From positions 1-15,282 of the forward strand of contig JABFRY010000242.1 in assembly GCA_013140955.1 (NCBI GenBank): a DNA stretch of 15,282 nucleotides, read 5' to 3'. Below the pieces are notes generated by a model, which was not told the origin of the DNA, did not search any database, and worked only from the letters and a program-made list of their open reading frames with translations. This DNA comes from Acidobacteriota bacterium. Lineage in GTDB: Bacteria; Acidobacteriota; Vicinamibacteria; Vicinamibacterales; UBA2999. Positions 6,129 to 12,842 of the stretch are shown one piece after another. The position numbers were made by a program, and so were the translations under genes. Each line of letters begins with the position of its first letter. Within the stretch, counting starts at the first letter, position 1.

Positions 6129-9100
6129 TCAGGCGGCCCGGTCGGCGGACGGTTTCGGCGCGCCGGAGCGGCGGAACTCGACCAGGCCCTCGGCCTCGAG
6201 GCCTTCTACCGAGGCGTGCAGGAAGTCCTGGAAGATGCGCGGTGTCTTCTCCGTGCGGAGCGCGCCCGCCCAGGTGTTGCGCGACGTGCGCTTGGCCGCA
6301 TAGAGCGCCAGGTCGGCCAGGCCGATCGTGTCCTCCCAGTCCCCGGCCTCGGGATGGTCCGGCAGGAAGGGGAAGCACGCGAAGCCCACGGTGCAGCTCG
6401 CGGGCAGCGACAGGCCGGACCGTGTGACGATGGGCTCGGCGCCGAGCGTCTGTCTCACGCGTTCGGCCATGCGGGCGGCGGCCTCCGGGTCAGCATCGCG
6501 CGTCACCAGCAGGAACTCGTCGCCTCCCCAGCGGATGAGCAGGTCGGACTCGCGCGTGATGCCGCGCAGGCGCCTGGTCATCTCGATCAGGATCTCGTCG
6601 CCCACGAGATGCCCGTAGGTGTCGTTGACCGTCTTGAAGTGATCCAGGTCCACCAGCATGAAGACCGCCGCGTGCTCGGCGGCCTGACCACGCTGGCGGG
6701 CGTCGCCCAGCCGTCGGCGCACGGCCTTCATCTCCTGCCCCACGTACTCGAACAGGAAGCGGCGGTTGCGCATGCCGGTCAGGGAATCCGAGAGACTCGC
6801 TTCGGACAGCTGCTCGTTGAGGCGCTGCAGTTCGTCGGCCCGCTCCGCCAGCTGCTGCGTGCGCTCGGCGACTTCGCGTTCGAGCTGGTTCCGGTAGTCG
6901 ACCTCGCGCTGCCGGCGCCGCTGACGCTCCCGGTTCAGCGCCACGAGTCCGGCGGCGAACATCGCCGCGTAGATCGCGTAGGCCCACCACTGCTTCCAGG
7001 GTGGAGGCTCCACGCCCACCGACACCGACAGGCCCTGGGCGCTCCACGGGCCTCCGGGCGTGGCGGCCTGCACCTGCAGGGCGTAGCGGCCCGAGTCGAG
7101 GTTGGTGAACGTGATGCGCCGCTCGGGACCGAGTTCGATCCAGTCGTCGGTGAAGCCGTCCAGGCGGTAGCGGTAGCGGTTGCGCCCCGGCGCCGCGTAG
7201 TCGAGCATCGCGAACTCGAACGTCACGACCGAGTCCTCGTAGCCGAGTTGCACGCCTGACGTGTCCCACGGCATCTCCCCGCGGGGGACGGGCCGGTTGA
7301 ACTTGAGCACCGACGTCAGCACGATGGGCGCCGCCGACGCCGCCGGACGGATGGCCGCGGGGTCGAAGGCATTGAAGCCGGCGATGCCCCCGAAGTACAG
7401 CAGGCCCTTGCGGTCCCGGTAGTGCGACCCGAAGTTGAACTCGGCCGCCTGAAGGCCATCCTCGGGGCCGAAGGCCGTGAAGGACCCGTCCGCGGGGTTG
7501 AAGCGGAAGAGTCCGTTGTTCGTGCTCAGCCACAGGTTGCCCCGTGCGTCCGGCTCCACGCCGTACACGACGTCGTTGGTCAGTCCGTCCTTCTCGCTGT
7601 AGACGGTGACGGCAGGGTTGGCGCCCGACCAGTTGCGCAGGCGCACGAGGCCATTGCCCCGCGTGCCGAGCCAGATATCGTCGTTCTCCGCGGCATGGAC
7701 CGTGGTGAGCGAGGCGGTCGGCAGCAGCGCGCCCGGCGCACCGCCCGGGAAGCGGCGCGGAGGACGGCCATCGGCCGGGAGGCGATAGAGGCCGCCGCCA
7801 TCGGTGCTCACCCACAGCCCGCCGAGCCGATCGTCGGCCAGGCCGGTGACTCTCGGGGCGACCTGCGAGACGGGGTAGCGGACGAAGTCGTCGGTGGCTT
7901 CTTCGTACCGGTTGAGCCCTCCGCCGAACGTGCCGATCCAGATGCGGCCTCGCCGATCCTCGTGCAGCGACATGATGCCGGCCGCGCTCGGCGTCCGTGC
8001 GTCGTCGGCCGCATGGACGTATCGCGTGAACTCCATGCCCCCAGGGTCCAGCCGGTTCAGGCCACCCTGGTAGGTGCCCACCCACACGCGGCTCCGCCGG
8101 TCGATGAGCAGGGCCGTGACCCGGTCGTCGGACAGCCCGCCAGCGGACTCGGACATCCGGTAGTGCGTGACGGCACCCGTGCGCGTGTTGAAGCGATGCA
8201 CGCCTCCGCCGAACGTACCGACCCACAGATCGCCTTCCGGCTCCTTCGCGAACGCCGTGACCTGACCCTCCGACAGACCCGGTTCACCCGGGGCGGCCAC
8301 CGCGGTCCGGCCGAAGCGCCAGGTGGAGGTGTCCCACTTGCTGACGCCGCCAAAGCGTGTCCCCGCCCACATGATGCCGCCCCGATCGCGGAAGAGCGCC
8401 ATCACGTAGTCGTCGGACAGGCTGTCGGCATCGCTCGGATCGTGCCGGTAGTGGTCGAAGGTGCCGCGCGCCGCGTCGAACAGGTCGAGTCCTTCGGCCG
8501 TGCCGATCCACAAGCCGCCGCCGTCCGCCCGGCGAATGGCCCGGACCTCGTCGTGCGACAGGGAGGTGGTGTCGCCGGCGGCGTGCCGGAACCGCCTGGT
8601 GGCACCCGTGCGCGGCGTGAACTCGATGAGGCCGTCGGCCATCGTGCCGAGGTACAGCTGCCCGGTGGAGCCGAGATGCAGGGCGCGCACGCGCGGGGCC
8701 TCGAGGGGCATGGCCGTGGCGGTCAGCGTCGTCGTGTCGACGCGGTCGAGACCGTCGTCGGAGCCGACCCACAGCGTGCCGGTCCCATCCGTGGCGAGTG
8801 CGTACACCGCCCGTCGGCGGGGCTGCCCGTCCGCCTGGGTCTCCGCGGGCAGGTGCACGACGCGGCCCGTGGACGGGTCGAGCCGGTCCAGGCCCTCGTC
8901 GAGGAACCCGACCCAGATCATGCCGGCCTCGTCGATGGCGAGCGCCCGCGTCGAGTCGCTGGCGAGCGACTCGGATCGGTTCGGATCGTGCCGGAAGGCC
9001 GTGAAGCGCTCGCTGGTGCGGTCCCAGCGTGCCAGGCCCCCCTGTTCGGTGGCGACCCAGAGCCCACCATCGCGGTCCTCGGCAATGTCCCAGATCGCAT

Positions 9101-9401
9101 CGCCTGGAATGGAGCCGGGGTCGTCCGGGTCGTGCTTGAAGACGGTGAAGCGGTACCCGTCGAAGCGGTTCAGGCCGTCCTCGGTCCCGAGCCAGATGAA
9201 CCCCTGCCGATCCTGGAAGATCGTCAGGACGGTGGTCTGCGAGAGCCCATCCTGCAGGGAGAGCCGATCGAAGCGTAGCGGACGGGTCGCCGCGCCGGCC
9301 GGGGCCGGCAGGGCCAGCCCGATCAGCAGGGCCACGAGGACGACGCCTGCCGGCCGCGCGCGAGTCGCCCGTCGGTACGGGGCTGCTGGACAGGTCGTCA
9401 T
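6129..9401 (-). CDS. Transmembrane diguanylate cyclase with 14-blade periplasmic propeller sensor
   Basis: This 1,090-residue inner-membrane sensor makes c-di-GMP from GTP. In order: an Arg-rich signal peptide (about 1-38, AGA cleavage); two-component-regulator propeller repeats (about 45-685) with 14 visible IWLGT/LWVGT-type strands, fitting two seven-bladed propellers; a Y_Y_Y domain (about 720-800); one membrane helix from W805 to about 823; a coiled coil rich in Arg, Glu and Gln (about 825-868); and a GGDEF domain with DLDHFKTVNDTYGH. The active-site loop GGDEF (959-963) is intact. An inhibitory I-site RESD (950-953) sits at the canonical five-residue spacing, so product feedback is likely. 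The architecture is that of HTCS-like polysaccharide sensors with the kinase replaced by a cyclase. ATG 9401 is chosen because it gives the signal peptide and overlaps the TGA of the upstream regulator (ATGA), which implies coupled translation. The ligand is unknown. Confidence 0.92.
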   Translation of the reverse strand: MTTCPAAPYRRATRARPAGVVLVALLIGLALPAPAGAATRPLRFDRLSLQDGLSQTTVLTIFQDRQGFIWLGTEDGLNRFDGYRFTVFKHDPDDPGSIPGDAIWDIAEDRDGGLWVATEQGGLARWDRTSERFTAFRHDPNRSESLASDSTRALAIDEAGMIWVGFLDEGLDRLDPSTGRVVHLPAETQADGQPRRRAVYALATDGTGTLWVGSDDGLDRVDTTTLTATAMPLEAPRVRALHLGSTGQLYLGTMADGLIEFTPRTGATRRFRHAAGDTTSLSHDEVRAIRRADGGGLWIGTAEGLDLFDAARGTFDHYRHDPSDADSLSDDYVMALFRDRGGIMWAGTRFGGVSKWDTSTWRFGRTAVAAPGEPGLSEGQVTAFAKEPEGDLWVGTFGGGVHRFNTRTGAVTHYRMSESAGGLSDDRVTALLIDRRSRVWVGTYQGGLNRLDPGGMEFTRYVHAADDARTPSAAGIMSLHEDRRGRIWIGTFGGGLNRYEEATDDFVRYPVSQVAPRVTGLADDRLGGLWVSTDGGGLYRLPADGRPPRRFPGGAPGALLPTASLTTVHAAENDDIWLGTRGNGLVRLRNWSGANPAVTVYSEKDGLTNDVVYGVEPDARGNLWLSTNNGLFRFNPADGSFTAFGPEDGLQAAEFNFGSHYRDRKGLLYFGGIAGFNAFDPAAIRPAASAAPIVLTSVLKFNRPVPRGEMPWDTSGVQLGYEDSVVTFEFAMLDYAAPGRNRYRYRLDGFTDDWIELGPERRITFTNLDSGRYALQVQAATPGGPWSAQGLSVSVGVEPPPWKQWWAYAIYAAMFAAGLVALNRERQRRRQREVDYRNQLEREVAERTQQLAERADELQRLNEQLSEASLSDSLTGMRNRRFLFEYVGQEMKAVRRRLGDARQRGQAAEHAAVFMLVDLDHFKTVNDTYGHLVGDEILIEMTRRLRGITRESDLLIRWGGDEFLLVTRDADPEAAARMAERVRQTLGAEPIVTRSGLSLPASCTVGFACFPFLPDHPEAGDWEDTIGLADLALYAAKRTSRNTWAGALRTEKTPRIFQDFLHASVEGLEAEGLVEFRRSGAPKPSADRAA

Positions 9402-12400
9402 GTCGTGACGTGCACGGTGGCCGCTGCCCGTCCCTCGAGCCGGCGCTTCATGGTCGGGAGAGAGATGCCCATCAGCGACGCGGCGTGCGACACCTTCGAG
9501 GGCACCCGTCCGACGACGAGACCGAGCAGCAGGTCGTCGGCGAGGCTCACGAGATTGGCGGCGGGCCGATCGGCGGCGCGCAGGACGGCCCCGATGGCCA
9601 CGCGCACACCCTCCCACGACTCCACGGTCCGAGTCGTGGCCGCCTCGGACTCGGCCTGGCGCAGGCGGCGGGCGAACGTGGTATCCGGCAGGCCGGCCAG
9701 CACCGAGGCCCGCGCCAGGACGCGCCCGCTCTGCTCGAAGGCCTCGAGCACGAGGTCGCGACTCAACCACCGTCCGAGCGGGGGGCCGACCGGGGCACTC
9801 CCGTCGGCGGCCAGTGTCACGGCCACGGCCAGTTCGCGTTCCAGTGCCCGCCAGGCCTCGTCGAAGCCGGAAGGGTCGTGCGACGGGGGGGCAGCGGCCA
9901 GCGGCGAGGTCGGGGCTGATGTCAGGGCCGATGTTGGCGCCGAGGGGAGTACCGCCGCTGGTGCTGCCAATGGCAGTCCCGAGCCGGCGTGTGCGGGGAC
10001 GACGGGCGCAGCGCCAGCCGTCCCAGGTGCCGCGTGGGCCTCGAGGCGCGAACGGGCCTCGTCGATCAGGCGGAAGTCGTCTGGCGTGAGCAGTTCGCCC
10101 TCCGCGAGCACGACCGCCTGCAGGATGGTGTTCTGCAGCTCGCGCACGTTCCCCGGCCAGTGGTGCCCGGCGATGATCTGCTCGGCATCCGGGTGCAGGC
10201 CACGCAGGGGCTTCTGGTACTGGAGGGCCATCGACTCCACGAAGTGCCTGGCGAGGAAGAGCACATCGTCCGGCCGCTCGCGCAGCGCAGGGATGCGCAG
10301 CCGCACCACGTTGAGGCGGTAGAAGAGATCCTCACGGAATCGGCCCTCGCGCACTTCCTGCTCGAGGTCGCGGTTGGTCGCCGCGATGATGCGGACGTCC
10401 ACGCGCTGCGACCGGGTGCCGCCGACCATGGTCAGGGTCTTCTCCTGCACGAAGCGCAGGAGCTTGGCCTGGACCTCGAGCGGCAGCTCGCCAATCTCGT
10501 CGAGGAACACCGTGCCGCCATCGGCCTGGGCCAGGCGGCCCGCGGCGCGTTGCTGCGCACCGGTGTAGGCCCCGCGCTCTCGTCCGAAGAGTTCCGAGTC
10601 CATGAGCGAGGCCGGGATGGCCCCGCAGTCGACGATCACCAGCGGCTTCGCCCGGCGGGGGCTCAGCTGGTGGAGGGTGTGTGCCAGCATCTCCTTGCCC
10701 GTGCCGCTCTCGCCGGTGATCAGCACCGTCGTGTCGGTGCCGGCGACGCGCCGGCAGGTGGCGAGGAGATCGGACATCACCTGCGAGCGGAACACGAACC
10801 GCGCCTGCTGCAGGGCGTGCCGCAACGAGTGCAGCTCCGCCCGCAGTTGCGTCTGCTGCTGCGCGTCGAGCGCCCGCTGTCGCTCCGACAGCTGCTCCCG
10901 GTCGAGGGCCAGCGCGAGCTGGGCGGCCACGCCGTTCAGCAGGGGCGCATCGCTGGCATCGAGGCGCATGGTGTCGGCGTCTCCCACCAGGAAGAGCGTG
11001 CCGAGCGCGCGCTCGCCCGCCAGCAGCGGCACGGCCGTGGCCGTGTGGCCCCGCGGCACGTCAGCGCTGGAGGAGGGCGCCGGATCGGCCTCGAGCGTTC
11101 TCGTGGCCCGTGCGTCGAAGGCCCGCTCGTTGAGCGCCCGCTCGTCCCCGGTCAGCGCGTCGGCCTCGAGCCGGACCATGCCGCCTGGCCCGCGCACCAG
11201 CCCCGCGACCAGCTGCAGCGCGTCCTTGCCCGACACGAAGAGCCCGACCTTCGATGGCGCCAGCAGGGTCCCCATCCGTTCGACCACCGCCTGGGCCAGG
11301 CCGGCGGTACCCTGCGCCACCGAGAGCGCCTGCAGCACTTCCCAGAGCAGGCCCATGTTGCGATAGTCGCGCTCGGCCTGGCCCGTGAAGATGCCGAGCA
11401 GGCGATCGAGGTGTTCGGCCCGGGCGACGCGTCCGTCCGGTTGCCAGAGCACCACCGCGCCTCCCGGTGCCCGGCGCGCCACGGACAGGGCCTGGTCGGC
11501 GCGACGAATCAGGTCGAGGGGCTCGAGTCCGACCGGATCGGCCGGATCGAGCGCCGCGATGCCCACCGAGCAGTGCAGTCCCACGGTGCCGTCGAGAAAG
11601 GCGTGGTCCCGCACCGTGCGACACAGCTTCTCGCCCACCAGGCGGGCGCCCTCGGCGGTGACGTCGCCAAGCGGCAGCGCGAAGACCGCGCCGCCGTAAC
11701 GCATCACCGTGTCGGCCCGACGGAGGGTAGCGTGCAGGTGTTCCACGAACTCACGCAGCAGGGCGTCGCCCGACCGGCGGCCCAGACGGGCGTTGGTCTC
11801 GTCGAGGCCGCTGGGGTTGACGAAGAGCAGCGAGAACGGCAGGCCGCGCAGTCGTGCCCGTTCGATTTCGGCCCGCAGCGTCCCGTACAACTCGCCCCGT
11901 CCCGGCAGGCCGGTGACCGGGTCGGTGAGGATCCCGTAGAGCGACACGTAGGTGGCGGCGAGCGCCCCGGCGAGGTCCACCACCTCCGAGTGCCCGCGGT
12001 CGAGACCCTTCCACCACGTCCGGTCCGGAAACCGGAGACCGATCCAGCCGGCGACCGGCCGTGATCCGCTCCGGTCGGCGAGCCGCCGCAGCGCGCCGGC
12101 GCCACCTGGCTGGCTCGCGAGCTTCGGCCACAGGGTGGCCAGCAGCGGGATGGGAATCAGGCATCCTTCGGGCGCCTCGCTCGTCAGGCAGGCCGGGAGT
12201 GTGGCCGCCGACAGCGTGTCGCCGGAGGCCAGCGTGCGACGGGTGAAGGCGATGGCCTCGTCGAGGCCGGCCAGCTCGGGCACCGGCGCGCCTTCCCCGA
12301 CCTGCACGAGGATGCCCGGGGCCGCGTCGTTCCAGGGCGTGGCCACGAACACCGACGCGCACAGCGCCCCGGCCCGCTCCAGCGCCGTCTGCACGTTCTC

Positions 12401-12427
12401 GGTGAGTGATTCGACGAACGGACTCAT
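9398..12427 (-). CDS. Sigma54-dependent activator with degenerate GGDEF and GAF input domains
   Basis: This 1,009-residue enhancer-binding protein has an N-terminal GAF-like region (about 1-165), a GGDEF-fold domain (about 166-330), a GAF domain (about 355-510), a short coiled coil (510-545), an AAA+ module (about 548-785), an Ala/Pro/Ser linker (795-852) and a helix-turn-helix tail. AAA+ motifs: Walker A GESGTGKE (572-579), sigma54-contact loop GAYTGA (619-624, Tyr for the usual Phe), Walker B VFLDE (640-644) and FREDLFYRL near 697-705. The cyclase site is degenerate: GGAVF at 245-249, N204 and S206 where metal-binding Asp is expected, and NARLGR for NDTYGH. The I-site RRAD (236-239) is kept five residues upstream, so it may bind c-di-GMP without making it. 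Two Fis-like HTH segments are seen (about 890-922 and 966-998). There is no receiver domain. ATG 12427 has no good Shine-Dalgarno. The stop overlaps the next start by ATGA. Confidence 0.93.
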   Translation of the reverse strand: MSPFVESLTENVQTALERAGALCASVFVATPWNDAAPGILVQVGEGAPVPELAGLDEAIAFTRRTLASGDTLSAATLPACLTSEAPEGCLIPIPLLATLWPKLASQPGGAGALRRLADRSGSRPVAGWIGLRFPDRTWWKGLDRGHSEVVDLAGALAATYVSLYGILTDPVTGLPGRGELYGTLRAEIERARLRGLPFSLLFVNPSGLDETNARLGRRSGDALLREFVEHLHATLRRADTVMRYGGAVFALPLGDVTAEGARLVGEKLCRTVRDHAFLDGTVGLHCSVGIAALDPADPVGLEPLDLIRRADQALSVARRAPGGAVVLWQPDGRVARAEHLDRLLGIFTGQAERDYRNMGLLWEVLQALSVAQGTAGLAQAVVERMGTLLAPSKVGLFVSGKDALQLVAGLVRGPGGMVRLEADALTGDERALNERAFDARATRTLEADPAPSSSADVPRGHTATAVPLLAGERALGTLFLVGDADTMRLDASDAPLLNGVAAQLALALDREQLSERQRALDAQQQTQLRAELHSLRHALQQARFVFRSQVMSDLLATCRRVAGTDTTVLITGESGTGKEMLAHTLHQLSPRRAKPLVIVDCGAIPASLMDSELFGRERGAYTGAQQRAAGRLAQADGGTVFLDEIGELPLEVQAKLLRFVQEKTLTMVGGTRSQRVDVRIIAATNRDLEQEVREGRFREDLFYRLNVVRLRIPALRERPDDVLFLARHFVESMALQYQKPLRGLHPDAEQIIAGHHWPGNVRELQNTILQAVVLAEGELLTPDDFRLIDEARSRLEAHAAPGTAGAAPVVPAHAGSGLPLAAPAAVLPSAPTSALTSAPTSPLAAAPPSHDPSGFDEAWRALERELAVAVTLAADGSAPVGPPLGRWLSRDLVLEAFEQSGRVLARASVLAGLPDTTFARRLRQAESEAATTRTVESWEGVRVAIGAVLRAADRPAANLVSLADDLLLGLVVGRVPSKVSHAASLMGISLPTMKRRLEGRAAATVHVTT

Positions 12428-12461
12428 CCGTTGGCGTAATCGTCACCGGGCTCGACACCTT

Positions 12462-12507
12462 GACCCACATCTTCGGGGCACACCGCGCACGCCGAAGATG
12501 TGGGGTC
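12462..12507. promoter_or_regulatory. 15-bp stem-loop between small ORF and sigma54 activator
   Basis: Bases 12462-12476 pair with 12492-12507 over 15 bp with a single bulged G (12502) and a 15-base loop. On the + strand it is followed by TTTCT, so the terminator form faces right, against the genes. On the minus strand it lies 3 bases past the TAG of the 50-codon ORF and 34 bases before the activator start, with no T tract after it. It may be a processing, attenuation or binding element, or a terminator for antisense transcripts. Confidence 0.55.
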
Positions 12508-12510
12508 TTT

Positions 12511-12663
12511 CTAGCCCTGGTGTCCCGTCCCTGCGGCGCTGCGCTCGCGGGCGACCCGGGGCTGTGTCACCAGCGTGCCCTCCAGCCACCAGAGGGGCAC
12601 TGCGGGTGTCTGCGAGGGCGGTGCCGTCGTCCCCGCGGGCCGCAACAGGCCGACGGCGCTCAT
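12511..12663 (-). CDS. Small ORF of 50 codons, unknown function
   Basis: I do not recognise this protein. It begins MSAVGLLRPAGTTAPPSQTP, contains a PLWWLEG segment and ends in a basic, Gly-rich tail. No signal peptide, membrane helix or metal motif is visible. Its ATG (12663-12661) overlaps the TGA of the 60-codon ORF (ATGA), and AGGA lies about 7 bases upstream (12674-12671). Position and coupling argue for real translation, but the length is short and codon evidence is weak. The stop TAG is followed by the 12462-12507 stem-loop. Confidence 0.4.
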   Translation of the reverse strand: MSAVGLLRPAGTTAPPSQTPAVPLWWLEGTLVTQPRVARERSAAGTGHQG

Positions 12664-12842
12664 CGGAGGGTCCTGCCGCTGCGCATCGGTTCGAGCCCGT
12701 GCCACCCGAACTGCGTGCCCAGCCGAAGGCGACGTTCGAGGTGGTCGGCGTAGACCCGGGCCGTGATCCGCAGCAGGCTCCAGGCCTGCTGCAGCCTGCG
12801 CGCGGGACGAGGGCCGGGACGGTGTGCCAGCCTCGTGGCCAT
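12660..12842 (-). CDS. Small basic ORF of 60 codons, coupled to S8 peptidase
   Basis: I do not recognise this protein. It is strongly basic and Arg-rich. A central segment (LQQAWSLLRITARVYADHLE, about 18-37) could form an amphipathic helix, and an aromatic patch FGWHGLEP follows. It has no signal peptide or membrane helix. Its ATG (12842-12840) shares a base with the TAA of the peptidase (TAATG), and a GGAGG (12854-12850) sits 7 bases upstream, though inside peptidase coding sequence. It overlaps the next small ORF by ATGA. It may be a cytoplasmic partner, an RNA- or DNA-binding peptide, or a chance ORF in GC-rich DNA. Confidence 0.5.
   Translation of the reverse strand: MATRLAHRPGPRPARRLQQAWSLLRITARVYADHLERRLRLGTQFGWHGLEPMRSGRTLR

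Noticed and set aside
7422..9278. 618-codon + strand ORF opposite the propeller cyclase
   Set aside because: It mirrors the codon structure of the repeated propeller gene; its sequence is rich in Arg, Ala and Gly with no recognisable domain.
6129..9770. Longer in-frame start for the cyclase at 9770
   Set aside because: The extra 123 residues are antisense-free but lie inside the activator gene in another frame and precede a clear signal peptide at 9401.
9989..12064. 691-codon + strand ORF opposite the sigma54 activator
   Set aside because: The opposite strand encodes canonical AAA+ motifs; this frame is an antisense shadow.
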